From positions 1 through 35,181 of the forward strand of contig JAKFFO010000210.1 in NCBI GenBank assembly GCA_036675035.1: 35,181 nt of DNA, in the 5' to 3' direction. A program made the translations under genes and the position numbers. Of the stretch, positions 1 through 9,900 are shown one piece after another. The notes below the pieces were generated by a model. It was not told the DNA's origin. It saw only the letters and a program-made list of their open reading frames with translations, and made no database searches. Every line of letters begins with the position of its first letter. Within the stretch, counting starts at the first letter, position 1. The stretch comes from MESE01 sp036675035. Its GTDB lineage: Bacteria; Pseudomonadota; Gammaproteobacteria; Burkholderiales; Burkholderiaceae_D.

Positions 1-357
1 GTCCATGATGTAAAACGCACTGCCGATCACGGAGTCGTCTTCGCACAATGCATACGACTTCGCGACCGGCACATCAGTGTTCGCCAGCCCGGTGATCACG
101 CGGTATTCACGGTCGACCGCATGCGCCGATTGCAGCAGCGTGCCGGGCGGTTTGCGCCGCATCACATACTGCTTGTTGCCCGCGGTAAGCAAATACGTCG
201 GATTCGATTGGCCACCCTTGAATTGCTCGACTGACAGTTCACCGCTGAACCCTTCAACATGCTGGCGCATGAAAGCCGCCAGCCGGCTGATATCAAAAGC
301 ATGCTGTGTTGCGACCGGGCGGGTGCCGGAGAAACGGTCCTGAGGATCTTGGCTCAT
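1..357 (-). CDS. Acyl-CoA-dehydrogenase-associated phosphotransferase (APH family), 3' end outside window
   Basis: This is the N-terminal 119 residues of an aminoglycoside-phosphotransferase-like (APH, COG3173) protein; the gene continues past position 1. The ATG is at 355-357. The visible part has the N-lobe pattern of the family: a QFKGGQSNPTYLL glycine-rich loop (about residues 46-58), followed by YVMRRKPPG, whose Arg-Lys region corresponds to the ATP-binding lysine strand, and then a HAVDREYRVI helix. This subgroup is the bacterial counterpart of the kinase domain of human ACAD10/11 and is usually encoded beside acyl-CoA dehydrogenases. There it is thought to phosphorylate 4-hydroxyacyl substrates, but its substrate here is unknown. 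It lies downstream of a beta-oxidation gene set on the same strand, 115 bp after the SDR gene, which fits that role. The catalytic HGD and DxD motifs are outside the window, so activity cannot be judged. Confidence 0.8.
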   Translation of the reverse strand, partial: MSQDPQDRFSGTRPVATQHAFDISRLAAFMRQHVEGFSGELSVEQFKGGQSNPTYLLTAGNKQYVMRRKPPGTLLQSAHAVDREYRVITGLANTDVPVAKSYALCEDDSVIGSAFYIMD

Positions 358-472
358 AAATATCGCAGTAAATAACTGTTATAGCAGCCTGAAAAATCAA
401 ATCTTTTCAATGCCGAATTAATATATCGATGCCGCTGCTGTTGAATTTATCGCAGCGATACGCATACCAACG

Positions 473-1246
473 TCAGACCGCGGTAATTCCGCCATCGACC
501 GCGAGCGCCTGACCGGTAATATGCCGCGATGCTTCGGACGCCAGGAATACCACGGCGCCTTTCAGATCCTCGTCGCCTCCGATACGGTGTAAAGGCGCTC
601 TGGCGATGATTCCATCGGCAACCTTCTCCAGCAAGCCGGACGACATTTTCGATGGGAAAAATCCCGGGCAGATTGCATTGACATTGATGTTGTACTTGCC
701 CCATTCAGATGCGAGCGCGCGCGTGAAGTTGACCGCTGCGCCTTTGGATGTATGGTAGGCAATCGTGCTGACGTTGGTCGCGCTGCCACGCAATCCGGCA
801 ACCGATGCGATATTGATGATCTTGCCGAATTTCTTCGGAATCATGCAGCGTTTCGCCACTTCGCGCGAAAGGAAAAAAATGGAATCCACATTTAACCCCA
901 TGACCTTGCGCCACGCTTCGTCCGGATATTCCTCGGCCGGCGCTCCCCATGTGGCGCCGGCATTGTTGACCAGGATATCGATGGTGCCAAAGCGCTGCAG
1001 CACCTGATCGACCATACCCGGAATCTGATCGGTTTTCGAAAGATCATTAGTCACCGTGAAGGCCTCGAAGCCCATTTTTTCAAGATGCGCCTGTGCTTCA
1101 ACCAGTTCATCGGCCTTGCGTGCAGTGATCGCGAGTTTGCAACCCATCTCGCCGAGCGCTTCCGCCATCTGCAAGCCCAGCCCACGCGAGCCGCCGGTGA
1201 TCAATGCAACCCTGCCGTCCAGTTTGAATAATTCCTTCACGCTCAT
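473..1246 (-). CDS. SDR family NAD(P)-dependent oxidoreductase
   Basis: A 257-residue classical short-chain dehydrogenase/reductase, the usual length. The Rossmann motif TGGSRGLG is at residues 17-24, NNAG at 94-97, the catalytic Ser about 148 (IASVAG), and the YxxxK pair is Tyr164/Lys168 (YHTSK). The C-terminal ITGQALAVDGG is typical of the family. The start is an ATG preceded by a strong AAAGGAG ribosome binding site 7 bases upstream. The gene follows the thiolase gene by 12 bp and is surely co-transcribed with it. In this setting a 3-hydroxyacyl or other hydroxy/keto substrate in acyl-CoA breakdown is plausible, but the substrate cannot be read from the sequence. FabG-like activity is an alternative. 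Confidence 0.9.
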   Translation of the reverse strand: MSVKELFKLDGRVALITGGSRGLGLQMAEALGEMGCKLAITARKADELVEAQAHLEKMGFEAFTVTNDLSKTDQIPGMVDQVLQRFGTIDILVNNAGATWGAPAEEYPDEAWRKVMGLNVDSIFFLSREVAKRCMIPKKFGKIINIASVAGLRGSATNVSTIAYHTSKGAAVNFTRALASEWGKYNINVNAICPGFFPSKMSSGLLEKVADGIIARAPLHRIGGDEDLKGAVVFLASEASRHITGQALAVDGGITAV

Positions 1247-1258
1247 TCGAATGCTCCT

Positions 1259-2437
1259 TTAACAGACTTCAAACAGGCCGGCGGCGCCTTGTCCGCCTCC
1301 GACGCACATTGTCACTACAACATACTTTGCGCCGCGGCGTTTGCCCTCGATCAATGCATGACCGGTGAGGCGCGAACCCGTCACACCGTAAGGATGGCCG
1401 ACCGCAATTGCGCCGCCATTCACGTTAAGTCTGTCGTCTGGAATTCCGAGCTTGTCGCGGCAGTAGATCACTTGCACCGCAAACGCTTCATTGAGTTCCC
1501 ACAGGCCGATGTCCGACACTTTCAGGCCGGCGCGTTCCAGCAGGCGCGGAATCGCATATATCGGTCCAATGCCCATTTCGTCGGGCTCGCAGCCTGCGAC
1601 GGCGAATCCGCGGAAAATACCAAGCGGCTGGATGCCGCGCTGTTCGGCGAGCTTTGCATTCATCACCACGCAGGCTGATGCGCCATCCGAAAACTGGCTG
1701 GCGTTTCCGGCGGTAATGACGCCCCCCGGCAGAGCCGAACGAATTCTGGATACGCCTTCGATGGTCGTATCGGCACGGATTCCCTCGTCCGAAGATATGG
1801 TGACTTCCCTGGCCGTGATGCGCCCGGTCGCCTTGTCGGCCACGCCCATCACGGTGGTCATCGGCACGATTTCATCGTCGAACTTCCCGGCCGCCTGTGC
1901 GGCTGCCGCGCGCAACTGACTGCGTACGCCGTATTCATCCTGCAGTTCCTTGCTGATGTTGTAGCGCTTGGCCACCGTCTCGGCGGTCTGCAGCATCGAC
2001 CAGTAGATCTCGGGCTTGTGCTGCTGCAGCCACGGGTCCAGCCGCATATGGCGATTCGATTCATTCTGCACGCAGGAAATCGATTCGACGCCGCCCGCCA
2101 CCATCACCGGGACTTGGTCGACAATGACCCGCTGTGCCGCCATCGCAATTGCCTGCAATCCCGACGAACAAAAACGATTGATGGTTGCACCGGCAGTGGT
2201 GACCGGCAAACCTGCGCGCAGCGCGATCTGCCTCGCGACGTTGCCGCCGGTGGTGCCTTCGGACAGCGAGCCCCCCATGTACACGTCTTCGATTTCAGCC
2301 GGATCGACGCCGGCGCGCTCGACTGCGGCGCGCACTGCGTGCCCGCCCAGCGTTGCGCCGTAGGTCATGTTGAATGCGCCCTTCCAGGACTTGGCCAGCC
2401 CGGTACGGGCGGTGGATACGATTACTGCATCTGTCAC
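1259..2437 (-). CDS. Acetyl-CoA C-acyltransferase (3-ketoacyl-CoA thiolase)
   Basis: A 392-residue thiolase of standard length, catalysing CoA-dependent cleavage of 3-ketoacyl-CoA to acetyl-CoA and a shortened acyl-CoA. The nucleophilic cysteine is Cys90 in NRFCSSGLQA. The catalytic His348 lies in GGAIAVGHPYG, and the second cysteine, Cys378, in TMCVGGGQGAAG. All catalytic positions are intact. The start codon is GTG (2435-2437), preceded by AAGGGAG. It sits between the FadB-type gene upstream (171-bp gap with a repeat-like hairpin) and the SDR gene downstream, forming a beta-oxidation operon. The family includes both FadA-type degradative and PhaA-type biosynthetic enzymes. The neighbour gene favours the degradative type. 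Confidence 0.92.
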   Translation of the reverse strand: MTDAVIVSTARTGLAKSWKGAFNMTYGATLGGHAVRAAVERAGVDPAEIEDVYMGGSLSEGTTGGNVARQIALRAGLPVTTAGATINRFCSSGLQAIAMAAQRVIVDQVPVMVAGGVESISCVQNESNRHMRLDPWLQQHKPEIYWSMLQTAETVAKRYNISKELQDEYGVRSQLRAAAAQAAGKFDDEIVPMTTVMGVADKATGRITAREVTISSDEGIRADTTIEGVSRIRSALPGGVITAGNASQFSDGASACVVMNAKLAEQRGIQPLGIFRGFAVAGCEPDEMGIGPIYAIPRLLERAGLKVSDIGLWELNEAFAVQVIYCRDKLGIPDDRLNVNGGAIAVGHPYGVTGSRLTGHALIEGKRRGAKYVVVTMCVGGGQGAAGLFEVC

Positions 2438-2520
2438 GGTGAACTCCCTTGATGTTTTGAACGGCGGCGGCCGGTTTATTGATCTGACTCAATGAAGTCT
2501 CTATTTCATCGCGCCCATTT

Positions 2521-2557
2521 CTCACCCTCTTCCTCTTGGAGAGGGTCGGGATGAGGG
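2521..2557. repeat. Inverted repeat resembling a dispersed intergenic element
   Basis: In the 171-bp gap between the fadB-like and thiolase genes there is a hairpin with arms ACCCTCT (2524-2530) and AGAGGGT (2540-2546), loop 2531-2539. It is extended by CTCA at 2521 and TGAG at 2552. This C/T-rich then G/A-rich layout (ctcaccctcttcc, gagagggtcgggatgaggg) looks like the short palindromic repeats scattered between genes in many proteobacterial genomes. No T-run follows on either strand, so it is not a typical intrinsic terminator. Confidence 0.5.
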
Positions 2558-2608
2558 GATGCGGCGCCATACTTGTTCGTGCCGCATCAATAATCCCAGC
2601 ACGTCAAG

Positions 2609-4699
<2,091 letters not shown>

Positions 4700-5056
4700 G
4701 AGGACGATCTTTCCGATTTGTTCTTGAAAATAATGATGGCCAGACCGACTATGTCCGACCGTCCAGGTTGAGTTCCCGAATTTGGTTGTGTTGTCGTGAC
4801 TGGCTGGTGTGCGGCAAGGTAAAAATTGAATATTCTTGTTCTGGCTCACACAGCGAAACAGCGTTCCATGAATTTCCAGATGATGGTATCAGCGAGCGTG
4901 ATGCATGTAAAGCAGGAGGCGATGCCGAACCTCGCAAAAACGGCCGGAGAATTTTTTACGTTACCATGTGCCCTTTTTCTGACGCTCAGAAGACCGCGGA
5001 CCACAATATCCGTTCGCGGATACGAGCAGATTCGCCCAACTAATCCGGCAAACCGA
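4700..5056. promoter_or_regulatory. Divergent intergenic region with an inverted repeat
   Basis: This 357-bp gap separates the beta-oxidation operon (minus) from the thioesterase gene (plus), so promoters for both should lie here. I do not see a convincing -35/-10 pair for either. The clearest element is a perfect inverted repeat at 5007-5022, arms TATCCG and CGGATA around TTCG, which ends 34 bases before the thioesterase ATG. It could be an operator or a small mRNA hairpin. No gene of family-like character was found in the gap. Confidence 0.4.
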
Positions 5057-5500
5057 ATGACTCAAGCAATCTCAAAGCACGAACAGCATGAACCGGTAAT
5101 TCCTGACGGATTCGAGCACCTGGACCGTGGCAGCCCTTTTATCGCCCTGCTGGGGCCGATTTTTCACAAGATGATTGACGGACGTCATGTGATCGGAATC
5201 AGGATCGAATCCAGGCATACGAATATCAAGGGAATTGCGCACGGCGGCATGCTGGTAACGATCGCCGATAGCGCCCTCGGCATCGCGCTGTCGCTCGAAA
5301 CCGGCGGGAAAAGACCGATGGTAACCGCCAACCTCTCCACGGATTTTCTTGACGCCGCACACCCGGGCGACTGGGTCGAAGCGCATGTGGACATTCAGCG
5401 CATCGGCGCACGACTTGCATTTGCGAGTTGTCACCTGACGGTCGACGGGAAGCGTATTCTGCGCGCAAGCGGTGTGTTTGCCGCATTGGCCAGCGGCTGA
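5057..5500 (+). CDS. PaaI-type hotdog-fold thioesterase
   Basis: A 147-residue hotdog-fold acyl-CoA thioesterase (PaaI/YigI family). The family signature is at residues 58-78: KGIAHGGMLVTIADSALG, where His-Gly-Gly (62-64) and Asp71 match the active-site region of PaaI-like enzymes. LSTDFLDAAHPGDWVEAH in the C-terminal half is the second conserved strand pair. I start it at the ATG at 5057, because the longer in-frame reading (from 4826) has no family similarity. No clear ribosome binding site precedes it. It diverges from the beta-oxidation operon and converges with an iclR-type gene 33 bp downstream. A role in freeing CoA from acyl-CoA that accumulates during fatty or aromatic acid breakdown is a reasonable inference. 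Confidence 0.85.
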   Translation: MTQAISKHEQHEPVIPDGFEHLDRGSPFIALLGPIFHKMIDGRHVIGIRIESRHTNIKGIAHGGMLVTIADSALGIALSLETGGKRPMVTANLSTDFLDAAHPGDWVEAHVDIQRIGARLAFASCHLTVDGKRILRASGVFAALASG

Positions 5501-5533
5501 GGATGCGCGCATCCGGGCGCACGATCGAGTGAA

Positions 5534-6319
5534 TTACGAAATACCTGCCGCTTCTAGCTTGGCGACCAATTCGACCAGTCGCGGCTTTACTTCGGTCAGC
5601 AAGAATTCCTTCGACAGGCTCGATGACGGGCCACCGCAATTGATCGCCAGTCTCGGCATGGTCGGCGCGGTGCGCAATCCGAGCGCGATGCCGCTGACAT
5701 CGCTCTGCCATTCGCCGAAAGATGTGGCACAGCCGTAATCGCGATAATCCTGCAAGCCTTTGATCAGGCCTTCGCGTAACGCTTCGGCGGTTGCCGGGTC
5801 CGCCCCGCTGGCCAGATTCATGATCGCATTGCGTTCTTCTTCGGACGAACTCACGAGGAATGCCCGCCCGATTGCCGAGGTCGCAAGCGGAATGCGCGAC
5901 CCGACCTGCAGCGTCAACGCCAGTGTCGCAGTGCTGCGACAGACTTCAATGTAAATCAGTGAAAATCTATCCCGCACGCCAAGCGCCAGCGTTGCACCGG
6001 CAAAATCGGCCAGCTCCTGCATCATCGGACGCGCAAGCTGGCGAATATCCATGCGCGCGAGCATCGAACTTCCCAACGCCAGCGTAGCGCTGCCCAGCGC
6101 GTATTTCCCGCCCGGCTCGACCTGAATCAGGTAGCCGCGCTTGGCCAGTGTGTATGCGATCCGTGTGACCGTGGATTTCGGCAAGCCGCAACGCTTGGAA
6201 ATCTGCTGATTGCTCAACGCCGAGTCACCCGAACGAAAACAGGCAAGCACATCCAGCCCTCGCGACAGCGCGGTAATGAAATAGCGATCTTCTTCGGTAC
6301 TGGTTTCCGGCGATGACAT
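5534..6319 (-). CDS. IclR family transcriptional regulator
   Basis: A 261-residue IclR-type regulator, close to the family's normal 240-270. The N-terminal winged helix-turn-helix (about residues 14-75) reads ALSRGLDVLACF, then LSNQQISKRCGLPKSTVTRIAYTL as the recognition helix. The rest is the GAF-like effector domain with RDRFSLIYIEVC, PLATSAIGRAFL (a family hallmark) and a C-terminal GLRTAPTMPRLAINCGGPS. It starts at the ATG at 6317-6319 with only a weak upstream ribosome site. IclR proteins commonly control nearby catabolic operons in response to a small organic acid. The adjacent thioesterase and beta-oxidation genes are the likely targets, but no operator was proven. Confidence 0.93.
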   Translation of the reverse strand: MSSPETSTEEDRYFITALSRGLDVLACFRSGDSALSNQQISKRCGLPKSTVTRIAYTLAKRGYLIQVEPGGKYALGSATLALGSSMLARMDIRQLARPMMQELADFAGATLALGVRDRFSLIYIEVCRSTATLALTLQVGSRIPLATSAIGRAFLVSSSEEERNAIMNLASGADPATAEALREGLIKGLQDYRDYGCATSFGEWQSDVSGIALGLRTAPTMPRLAINCGGPSSSLSKEFLLTEVKPRLVELVAKLEAAGIS

Positions 6320-6599
6320 AGGATTCGATTCGTGGTTATGCAGTGATCGGGCTTGCCAGGCATATGGCTGCTTGTTTTTGCAAACTCCGTTAGTCTCAAT
6401 GCGTCCTTGCTTGTCAGTCGGGCAGGAAGATTTTTCGGGTTTGACGATGCCAGACTCTACAACATGTCCGCGTGTGCATCAAATTTCGGCAGGAAATTGA
6501 ATAGGGATTCGGATATCAAGACTTGATTGAACTCCAGTCGCACGCGGAAAGTGCGAGAAAATGCGGAGGCAACCGGTATCCACTAAATGACTGGAGCAA

Positions 6600-6932
6600 T
6601 TATTTTTGCTGCTCTGCTGCGCCGGCATCTGTTTGCTGTTCTGCTGCTTCAGCGTCTTTTTGCTGTGAATCAGCCGATTGTGCGCTCTTTTCCTGAGCGT
6701 CTTTCGCGTCGTTTTGCAAGCTTTCACCCGCCTTTTCGAGCCCTTTTCCTGCGTGTTCGGCCATTGTGTTCAGATGCTTGGCCGCTTCGGCCGCCGCCTG
6801 ATCGATCTGTTGCCCCACTTTTTCTGCCGGCCCGTTTTCTGCCGTATCGTCGGTTTTCTGACAACCGGACAATCCCAGCACCAGCAAACCGGACGCCAGG
6901 ACCGACGCATAAATATTGATCGATTTCACCAT
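6600..6932 (-). CDS. Small lipoprotein with Ala/Gln/Glu-rich tail, function unknown
   Basis: A 110-residue predicted lipoprotein. The N-terminus is Met-Val-Lys followed by a hydrophobic stretch and the lipobox LSGC (residues 21-24), so Cys24 would be lipidated after cleavage by signal peptidase II. The mature part is hydrophilic and probably helical. The last third is low in complexity, rich in Ala, Gln, Glu and Asp, with recurring AAEQQ-like units. I chose the second ATG (6930-6932), because AGAGGA lies 8 bases upstream; the ATG two codons earlier would be too close to it. It is a stand-alone gene with 211 bp of non-coding sequence upstream. I do not recognise a named family. Helical Lpp-like or stress-related lipoproteins of similar size exist, but nothing here identifies it with one. 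Confidence 0.75.
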   Translation of the reverse strand: MVKSINIYASVLASGLLVLGLSGCQKTDDTAENGPAEKVGQQIDQAAAEAAKHLNTMAEHAGKGLEKAGESLQNDAKDAQEKSAQSADSQQKDAEAAEQQTDAGAAEQQK

Positions 6933-7143
6933 TGTCATATTCCTCTGATCGAACATTAAGATATTCCCGATTTACTGATCCCGGAACGCGCAAAAAACCA
7001 AAGCGTACGAAAGCTGCTAATGCTAAACAACCTGTCACTAGCCGATAGACAAAAATAAAGCGAACAAGTTTCCTGAAAATCAACAATTTCCGGGCCGGGC
7101 CAAGAACCTTGAACATATAGACGGTCCGGAAATGCCCATCCTG

Positions 7144-7974
7144 TTATCGCATCAGCGCCGCCAATTCCGGCTCGCTGAATCCTGCTGCGCGTCTTGCATC
7201 AAGATTGAACGGTCCGCGCATGACCGGCGCTTTATATTGGGCCGCCAGTAATGAATAAGTGGCGATCGGGTCCACGCGGCGCGCGACGCATAGCCATCCG
7301 TACCAGCGATTGCCGATTGCTACGTGGCCGATTTCATCGCGCAGGATAATGTCCAGAATCGCAGCCGCCGCATGATCGCCCGCTTGCGCAAGCTTGGCGC
7401 GCACCGGCGGCGATGCGTCCAGGCCGCGCGCCTCGAGCGTACGCGGAACCAGCGCAATGCGCGCAAGAATATCATCCTGGGTCTTTTCCGCCATATCCCA
7501 CAAACTGTTGTGAGCAGGAAAATCGCCGTAGCGGAATCCCTGCGTCCGCAAGTGTGCCGACAGCAACGCGAAGTGGGTGGCCTCTTCGGATGCAACCAAT
7601 AACCAGTCCGCATAGTACTGATCCGGCATGCCGGGAAAACGCCAGATCGCATCGAGAGCCAGGTTGATTGCATTGAATTCGATATGCGCCAACGCATGGA
7701 TCAACGCCGCCCGGCCTTCTAGCGTGCGCATCGAGCGGTGCTTCACCGATAGCGGCGAGACCAGTTCGGGCCTGGACGGCCGCCCGGGAACCGGACGATC
7801 CGCCGCAAGCGGAGCATTTGCACGCAAGGTGGCCGTCCCGTTATGCCAGGCCTGCGAAAGAACGCGCACCCCTTGAACTTTTGCATCGATACCGGTCTCG
7901 GATAAGCAATGCAATGCGGCGCAACGCAACTCCATGGGATGATCGGCGAAATGCGGGATCGAAGATGAATTCAT
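7144..7974 (-). CDS. DUF455 ferritin-like protein
   Basis: A 276-residue DUF455 (COG2833) protein. These are predicted four-helix, ferritin-like di-iron proteins distantly related to MiaE; their function is not established. Three segments look like metal-ligand helices: HALAHIEFNAINLALD, SEEATHFALL (ExxH) and RDEIGHVAIG (ExxH), as expected for a carboxylate-bridged di-iron site. The start ATG is at 7972-7974. Its 5' end faces the divergent gamma-carbonic anhydrase gene 60 bp away, so promoters share this short gap. No neighbour suggests a substrate. Confidence 0.85.
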   Translation of the reverse strand: MNSSSIPHFADHPMELRCAALHCLSETGIDAKVQGVRVLSQAWHNGTATLRANAPLAADRPVPGRPSRPELVSPLSVKHRSMRTLEGRAALIHALAHIEFNAINLALDAIWRFPGMPDQYYADWLLVASEEATHFALLSAHLRTQGFRYGDFPAHNSLWDMAEKTQDDILARIALVPRTLEARGLDASPPVRAKLAQAGDHAAAAILDIILRDEIGHVAIGNRWYGWLCVARRVDPIATYSLLAAQYKAPVMRGPFNLDARRAAGFSEPELAALMR

Positions 7975-7985
7975 TCAGGCAGCGG

Positions 7986-7991
7986 TAAAAT
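7986..7991 (+). promoter_or_regulatory. Possible -10 element for the carbonic anhydrase gene
   Basis: TAAAAT matches five of six bases of the sigma-70 -10 consensus and lies 43 bases before the ATG of the gamma-carbonic anhydrase gene, within the 60-bp divergent gap. No good -35 hexamer is seen at 16-18 bp, so this is tentative. Confidence 0.3.
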
Positions 7992-8034
7992 GGTGGTCGT
8001 TTGATTTTTCACTTCATCAATTCTACGGAAATTT

Positions 8035-8559
8035 ATGGCTATCTACCAATTAGGCGAACATGTTCCGGACATCGACCCATCGGCATACATAGCGGATTCC
8101 GCCAATGTCATCGGCAAGGCGCGAATTGAAGCCAATGCCAGCATCTGGTTCGATGTGACGATCCGCGGCGACAATGAGTTGATCGTCATCGGTGAAAACA
8201 GCAACGTGCAGGAAGGTTGCGTGATGCATACCGATCCTGGCGTGCCGCTGACGGTGGGCAAGAACGTGACGATCGGCCATCAGGCGATGCTGCATGGCTG
8301 CACCATAGGCGACGGCGCATTGATCGGTATTCAAGCTGTAATTCTGAACGGCGCAAAGATCGGAAAAAACTGCCTGGTAGGTGCCGGCGCACTGATCACC
8401 GAAGGAAAGGAATTTCCCGACAACTCGCTGATCGTCGGATCTCCGGCAAAGGTAGTCCGCACCTTGTCCGACGAGGCGATTGCGAGCATGCACAACAACA
8501 CCGCACATTACGTTGTACGTGGCCAGTTTTTCAAAAAAGAACTCAAGCGGATCGGATAA
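8035..8559 (+). CDS. Gamma-class carbonic anhydrase family protein
   Basis: A 174-residue left-handed beta-helix protein of the gamma-carbonic anhydrase family (YrdA/PaaY/CaiE group). Hexapeptide repeats run through residues about 11-135 (ADSANVIGKARI, TIGDGALIGIQAVI). The three zinc-ligand histidines characteristic of the Cam/YrdA type are present: His65 (CVMHTD), His82 (IGHQ) and His87 (LHGC). Arg44 and Asp46 in IRGDNE match conserved family positions. It would be a cytoplasmic trimer. Many members have weak or no hydratase activity, and the Glu proton-shuttle loop of Cam is absent in this short type, so enzyme activity is uncertain. It is followed 13 bp later by hslO on the same strand. 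Confidence 0.9.
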   Translation: MAIYQLGEHVPDIDPSAYIADSANVIGKARIEANASIWFDVTIRGDNELIVIGENSNVQEGCVMHTDPGVPLTVGKNVTIGHQAMLHGCTIGDGALIGIQAVILNGAKIGKNCLVGAGALITEGKEFPDNSLIVGSPAKVVRTLSDEAIASMHNNTAHYVVRGQFFKKELKRIG

Positions 8560-8572
8560 GCCGGCATTTCAT

Positions 8573-9496
8573 ATGGATACCCTTCAGAAATTCATGTTTG
8601 AAAAAAGCGTCGTGCGCGGAGAGCTGGTCGAGATCTCCGATACCTGGCGCCAGGTGCAGTCGCGTCGCGATTACCCCAAAGCAGTCAAGACCCTGCTGGG
8701 CGAAATGCTGTCGGCGGCCGCGCTGTTATCAGCGAACCTGAAATTCAACGGCTCGATCGTGATGCAGATCCACGGCGACGGTCCGGTGCGGCTGCTGGTG
8801 GTCGAATGCGATTCGGAATTGCGCTTGCGTGCAACTGCAAAACTGGCGCCGGATGCGATCGTGGAGGATCATGCGACCCTGCCGCAACTGGTCAATCAGC
8901 ACGGCAACGGGCGTTTCATTATCACGCTGGATCCGAAGGACAAGCTTCCTGGTCAACAGGCTTATCAAGGTATTGTTCCGCTTGACGGCGATTCGGTCGC
9001 AACCGTGATCGAACACTACATGCTCAGGTCGGAACAGCTGGATACCAAGCTGTGGCTGGCAGCCAACGACGATGTTTCTCGGGGATTGCTATTGCAAAAA
9101 CTTCCAACCGAAGGCGGCAATGCGTTTTCGGCCAAGGACGATCTCGAAACCTGGGACCGGACCGTGATGCTGGCGTCGACAGTCCGAAATGAAGAATTGC
9201 TCGATACCGATATCAGCACCTTGATGCGTCGCCTGTTCTGGGAAGAAACGATCCGCGTATTCGAACCGGCACACCCCAGCTTTCACTGCACCTGCACGCG
9301 CGAGAAGGTCGGCAACATGTTAAAGATGCTGGGCCGGGCAGAAGTCGAAACCGCACTCGACGACCTCGGGCAACTCGGTATCGACTGCGATTTCTGCGGC
9401 CAGCATTATGATTTCGACAAGGTCGATTGCGCGCAATTGTTTGTCGAAGAGCCGGCTGCTGCAGCGATCCAGCCACCCAGCCAGACCAAGCACTAA
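8573..9496 (+). CDS. hslO: Hsp33 redox-regulated molecular chaperone
   Basis: A 307-residue Hsp33, slightly longer than E. coli HslO (292). The C-terminal redox switch is complete: Cys239-X-Cys241, then 30 residues, then Cys272-X2-Cys275 (CTC and CDFC). This binds zinc when reduced and unfolds on oxidation to activate holdase function. The N-terminal core shows VRGELVEI and HGDGPVRLLVVEC strands of the HSP33 fold. The start ATG at 8573 is placed by family similarity (MDTLQKFMFE). It acts in the cytoplasm under oxidative and heat stress. The gene overlaps the convergent ftsB by four bases at the 3' end, leaving no room for a terminator. Confidence 0.95.
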   Translation: MDTLQKFMFEKSVVRGELVEISDTWRQVQSRRDYPKAVKTLLGEMLSAAALLSANLKFNGSIVMQIHGDGPVRLLVVECDSELRLRATAKLAPDAIVEDHATLPQLVNQHGNGRFIITLDPKDKLPGQQAYQGIVPLDGDSVATVIEHYMLRSEQLDTKLWLAANDDVSRGLLLQKLPTEGGNAFSAKDDLETWDRTVMLASTVRNEELLDTDISTLMRRLFWEETIRVFEPAHPSFHCTCTREKVGNMLKMLGRAEVETALDDLGQLGIDCDFCGQHYDFDKVDCAQLFVEEPAAAAIQPPSQTKH

Positions 9497-9840
9497 GGCT
9501 TCGTAGTGGTAGTGGCAGCAGTGGGCGTGCTCGCCGGTGTAGCGACTTGCATTGCAGCGGGATTGTCCTTGGGATCGAGAATCTGGATAAAAATCTCGTT
9601 TTCCTTGATCATGCCCAATTCATAGCGAGCACGCTCTTCAACCGCACCGGTGCCATCCTTCAGGTCCTGGACTTCGGAATTGAGCTTGGCATTGCGCGCC
9701 TTCAGTTCATCATTCTTTTCACGCGCTGCGTCCACCTGCTGATCCAGGTCCCACACCCGCAACCAGCCGCCCTTGCCCAGCCATAACGGATACTGGATCA
9801 ACAGCAGCAAGGCTGCGAGACTGAGGAATATCAAGCGCAT
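9493..9840 (-). CDS. ftsB: Cell division protein FtsB
   Basis: A 115-residue septum-formation protein (DivIC/FtsB family). It has a short cytoplasmic N-terminus, one transmembrane helix (about residues 3-20), then a periplasmic coiled coil (about 30-65, DLDQQVDAAREKNDELKARN) and the conserved ERARYELGMIKENEIFIQI segment that contacts FtsL and FtsQ. A 20-residue Thr/Ala/Pro-rich tail follows and is probably disordered. Its location downstream of eno is the standard betaproteobacterial and gammaproteobacterial arrangement and supports the call. The last codons overlap the 3' end of hslO on the other strand. Confidence 0.93.
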   Translation of the reverse strand: MRLIFLSLAALLLLIQYPLWLGKGGWLRVWDLDQQVDAAREKNDELKARNAKLNSEVQDLKDGTGAVEERARYELGMIKENEIFIQILDPKDNPAAMQVATPASTPTAATTTTKP

Positions 9841-9900
9841 TACGCCACTTCCGGTTATCTGTTCGCCATCGAATAAAAATCATCCCGGCGAACAGTGTGC

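Noticed and set aside
4700..4849. A 50-residue N-terminal extension of the FadB-type protein
   Set aside because: Family similarity begins at the ATG at 4697-4699. The extension has no resemblance to the family or to a targeting signal.
4826..5056. A 77-residue N-terminal extension of the thioesterase
   Set aside because: Hotdog thioesterases of this type are about 140 residues. The extension has no similarity and would occupy the whole promoter region.
6538..6556. TCGCAC/GTGCGA hairpin after the lipoprotein gene as a terminator
   Set aside because: The stem is only six base pairs and no T-run follows on the minus strand.
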